Assembly: GCA_023434665.1 (NCBI GenBank)
Contig: JAEYSM010000027.1
Coordinates: 1 to 9,205, forward strand
Source of the DNA: Bacteroidota bacterium
Lineage (GTDB): Bacteria > Bacteroidota > Bacteroidia > Bacteroidales > Lentimicrobiaceae
Direction of reading: 5' to 3'
Length of the DNA: 9,205 bases
Shown one piece after another: positions 6,956 through 9,205 of the stretch (position 1 is its first letter; every line of letters begins with the position of its first letter). The notes beneath the pieces were generated by a model that ran no database searches, had not been told where the DNA came from, and saw only the letters and a program-made list of their open reading frames with translations. Made by a program: the position numbers and the translations under genes.

Positions 6956-8875
6956 TCATCTGATAAGCATAAAATGACCGGTTTGTGGATTGGCAATCGT
7001 TGAATTGAGGTAGCCAGGCATAATAAAGTATGCCTTAAAAACATACACTCCGGCAGGGGCGGGTTTTCCGTTGATGTTTCCATCCCAACCATGTTCATAA
7101 TCCTCAGTCTCAAAAACTCTTTGTCCCCATTTATTAAAAACCTGCAATATGTAAGCAACCGGCACATTATCACTATCTATAACGGGCCGGAACAAATAAT
7201 TAAGTCCGTTAGGGGCAAATGCATTGGGGAAAAGAACACTTAAGTTGCACGGTACAAGGTCAACACTCGCCGAGCCTTTACATCCTGCGCTATTAATAAC
7301 CTCCACGGTGTAAGTACCTGCATCAGCTACTTCAATGTAAGACATTGTGCTGCCTGTATTCCACAAATACGAATCGTAATCAATACCTGCATCCAAGCGA
7401 TGCGAGATTCCTGCACAAAGTTCTTCTGTTTCAGAGATAAATAAATTAACACCCTGGTTTACGAACAATTCGAATGACTGTTCGGCAGAACATCCTGCTG
7501 CATTCACTGCCGTGACATTGTATGTGCCTGTTTGACGAAGGGTAAGCTCAGACAAAACTATCTCGGCTGATGTTGCAGTGAAGCTTTCGGGTCCACTCCA
7601 TAAAAGATCAAGCACTTGCTGATCAAAAGAATTAACCTTTAAAATCGTCTGATCGCCTTCGCAGAAATTTCCACCACCGGTCGCTTCAATTAGTGGTACA
7701 GGTTTTATCGTGATCTCATTGGATGAAAACATTGCAGGCACCTGATAGCCTGATTCGTGTAACATCATATACTCTACCGGATCCCAGTTTATACCTGAAG
7801 TTCCCGGTGCCTTACTGAAAAACAACATATCAAAAAGTAATCCATCGGGCACGGATACAGAACCGGCGATGCTCCAGCTAATTATTACTTCGCCGGGAAA
7901 CGAAATCACATTCATCGTTCCGGCATCCAAACCTGAATGCTTGAATCCGATTTCGGTAAACTCAACAACTGAAACATCATAGGTAAAGCGAATCTCGAAC
8001 GAGGCAATTGATGAGAAATTCTTGGTAAATACAGGCTCCCTGACCGGCGGACCAAGGCACTGAATTCCTTCATCTGATAAAATTTCCACTTCAGCAAACT
8101 CAAGGAGTGGAACTTCACAGATCATTTGATCTTCACAGAGTTTGTCATCACGGATAATAACAGTATAGAGTCCCGGTGACAAACCGAGGAAGTCAGGTTC
8201 ATTTTGCCAGTTGATTCCGTCAATATTATACTGCAACGGCGGATTATATGCCTGCGCAATAATATGGAGTTCGCCATCAGGCTGCGCATTTACCGATGGT
8301 TTGGCTGTATAGTCAATAATTTCAGGAGGCTGCAAAGCCTGTATTGTAACATTCACAATTTCAGTCGAAGCACAACCGCCGTTCGATACAATAAGGTTCA
8401 GGTAATCTCCCGGTGGAGCAGCTATCAAAGCCGTACCTCCCGAAACGGCCACATCTTTAAATTCACCTGTCGCATATTGAATATCATACATGCCATCGGG
8501 TACATTTAAAAAAGAGAAATTAATGGTACCCGGTGAATTACAATATGCCGGACTCTGCCCGGTAGCCTGAAGTTGAGGCAATCCTGTAACATGCACATCA
8601 ATTACTCTCTCCTCCCCTTCACATCCAAAGGAATTTGTCTCAACTACTGACAATTGGAATATGCCCACTACATCCCAGGTTTTTTTATAAAGAGCATAGG
8701 ACGTTTGTACGATAGTACCATTAAGTCGCCAACTGTATGTTGAACCCGACCCTGCAACAGAATCTACCCAATACTGCTTACTGTCGCCCTGACAAACGAC
8801 ATGTGTCTCAGCAGCATAAGTTACTGATGACATCAGCAGAATGATTGAATAAATAATGTGCCTGAGCTCCGTCAT
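6956..8875 (-). CDS. Multi-domain surface protein with Ig/PKD-like modules, cohesin-like domain and type B T9SS sorting domain
   Basis: The 639-residue product starts at ATG 8875 with a signal peptide (hydrophobic residues 7-20, likely cut near AYAAE, about residue 22). Residues 28-96 form a PKD/Ig-like module (CQGDSKQYWVD, YSWRLNGT, FGCEGEERVIDVHV). About 103-180 and 183-257 are two further beta-sandwich modules, the second with PPLQYNIDG and LSPGLYTVIIRD, typical of SprB-like repeats. About 262-392 resembles a cohesin fold (ASFEIRFTYDVSVVEFTEIG, VIISWSIAG, FDMLFF, then NEITI). About 394-473 and 475-541 are PKD/Ig-like (FCEGDQTILKV, LCAGISHRLDAG, TYTVEVINSAGCKGSASV). From 548 the type B sorting domain follows: FPNAFAPNG, LQVFNKWGQRVFET, GWDGNINGKPAPAGVYVFKAYF, ending FMLIR. 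The normally strict D-G-x-N-D segment after PNG is shortened. It is probably exported by T9SS and held on the cell surface; its ligand is unknown. It lies 17 bp after another Ig-like protein gene, probably in one operon. Confidence 0.9.
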   Translation of the reverse strand: MTELRHIIYSIILLMSSVTYAAETHVVCQGDSKQYWVDSVAGSGSTYSWRLNGTIVQTSYALYKKTWDVVGIFQLSVVETNSFGCEGEERVIDVHVTGLPQLQATGQSPAYCNSPGTINFSFLNVPDGMYDIQYATGEFKDVAVSGGTALIAAPPGDYLNLIVSNGGCASTEIVNVTIQALQPPEIIDYTAKPSVNAQPDGELHIIAQAYNPPLQYNIDGINWQNEPDFLGLSPGLYTVIIRDDKLCEDQMICEVPLLEFAEVEILSDEGIQCLGPPVREPVFTKNFSSIASFEIRFTYDVSVVEFTEIGFKHSGLDAGTMNVISFPGEVIISWSIAGSVSVPDGLLFDMLFFSKAPGTSGINWDPVEYMMLHESGYQVPAMFSSNEITIKPVPLIEATGGGNFCEGDQTILKVNSFDQQVLDLLWSGPESFTATSAEIVLSELTLRQTGTYNVTAVNAAGCSAEQSFELFVNQGVNLFISETEELCAGISHRLDAGIDYDSYLWNTGSTMSYIEVADAGTYTVEVINSAGCKGSASVDLVPCNLSVLFPNAFAPNGLNYLFRPVIDSDNVPVAYILQVFNKWGQRVFETEDYEHGWDGNINGKPAPAGVYVFKAYFIMPGYLNSTIANPQTGHFMLIR

Positions 8876-8892
8876 TTCTCGATCCCGGGATT

Positions 8893-9205
8893 TTAGTTAT
8901 GCCAGATTGGGGAAGTTGTAGGAGCCGGATTAATTGTGAGGGTAACAGGTGTACGAGTTGAGCTGAAACAAGTACCAACCTGTGCTTCTGCGTAGTACGT
9001 TATTGTACCTATTGCATTTAGTGTTGGACTCGCCACAATATTTCCACCGGTTGGTGAATCATACCATACGACGTTGACACTTGCAGGAACGGTAACAGCT
9101 GCTGTTAGAGTTTGAAGAGGGTTGGTGGCACATTCCGTTTGATTTTCCGGATTGGTTGGTGCGGCAGGTGAAGGTTGAACTGTAACGTCCACTTCAACAA
9201 TAGTT
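8893..9205 (-). CDS. C-terminal end of an Ig-like repeat surface protein (partial)
   Basis: The frame is open at the right edge, so only the last 104 residues are seen. They contain one complete Ig-like module of the CHU_C-associated type: PAAPTNPENQTECATNPLQT, then VVWYDSPTGGNIVASPTLNA, then TYYAEAQVGTCFSSTRTPVT. Proteins with this module usually carry many copies in tandem and are large extracellular adhesins. Here the protein stops directly after the linker NPAPTTSPIWHN, with no type A or type B T9SS sorting domain. Either it is surface-attached by another route, or it has lost its C-terminus, or it works with the sorting-domain protein encoded 17 bp downstream. No internal start should be believed; the GTG at 9192 is just a codon inside the longer gene. 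Confidence 0.82.
   Translation of the reverse strand, partial: TIVEVDVTVQPSPAAPTNPENQTECATNPLQTLTAAVTVPASVNVVWYDSPTGGNIVASPTLNAIGTITYYAEAQVGTCFSSTRTPVTLTINPAPTTSPIWHN

Noticed and set aside
8882..8891. Perfect 10-bp palindrome ATCCCGGGAT in the 17-bp gap between the two surface-protein genes
   Set aside because: Too short to be a terminator, and short palindromes like this arise by chance; no second copy was seen.

Overview
The window looks like chromosomal DNA of a Bacteroidota (Bacteroidetes) bacterium. The evidence is a type A and a type B sorting domain of the type IX secretion system (T9SS), an Ig-like domain of the kind found in Cytophaga/Flavobacteria surface proteins, a promoter of the Bacteroidetes TTG / TAnnTTTG form, and almost no Shine-Dalgarno sequences. 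No genus can be named from the sequence alone.

Layout from left to right. Positions 1-2094 (minus) hold most of a secreted Asp-box (BNR-like) beta-propeller protein that ends in a type A T9SS sorting domain and runs off the left edge. After a 197-bp divergent intergenic region comes a plus-strand pair: a stand-alone CheY-like receiver (2292-2744) overlapping by 11 bp a secreted family 16 glycoside hydrolase (2734-3630). Right after the hydrolase, 3635-3753 is a degenerate array of seventeen 7-bp units lying between convergent genes. On the minus strand follow a NupG-family nucleoside:H+ symporter (3764-5020, with its own promoter) and a thiol peroxidase of the glutathione peroxidase family (5125-5631).

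Divergent from the peroxidase, 5827-6741 (plus) encodes an exported protein with two DUF305-type HH motifs set in an Asp/Arg-rich context, followed by a strong hairpin terminator (6812-6847). The right end is a minus-strand pair of surface proteins: an Ig-like repeat protein entering from the right edge (8893-9205) and, 17 bp downstream, a 639-residue protein with a signal peptide, Ig/PKD-like modules, a cohesin-like central domain and a type B T9SS sorting domain (6956-8875).

The genes do not form one pathway. The common theme is envelope and extracellular function (T9SS cargo, a secreted glycanase, an exported putative metal-binding protein) beside housekeeping transport and peroxide defence. 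I see no CRISPR array, insertion sequence, tRNA, rRNA or phage gene. The most unusual items are the period-7 repeat array, the duplicated DUF305 protein, the receiver/GH16 overlap and the cohesin-like T9SS protein. No gap longer than 300 bp lacks a gene.
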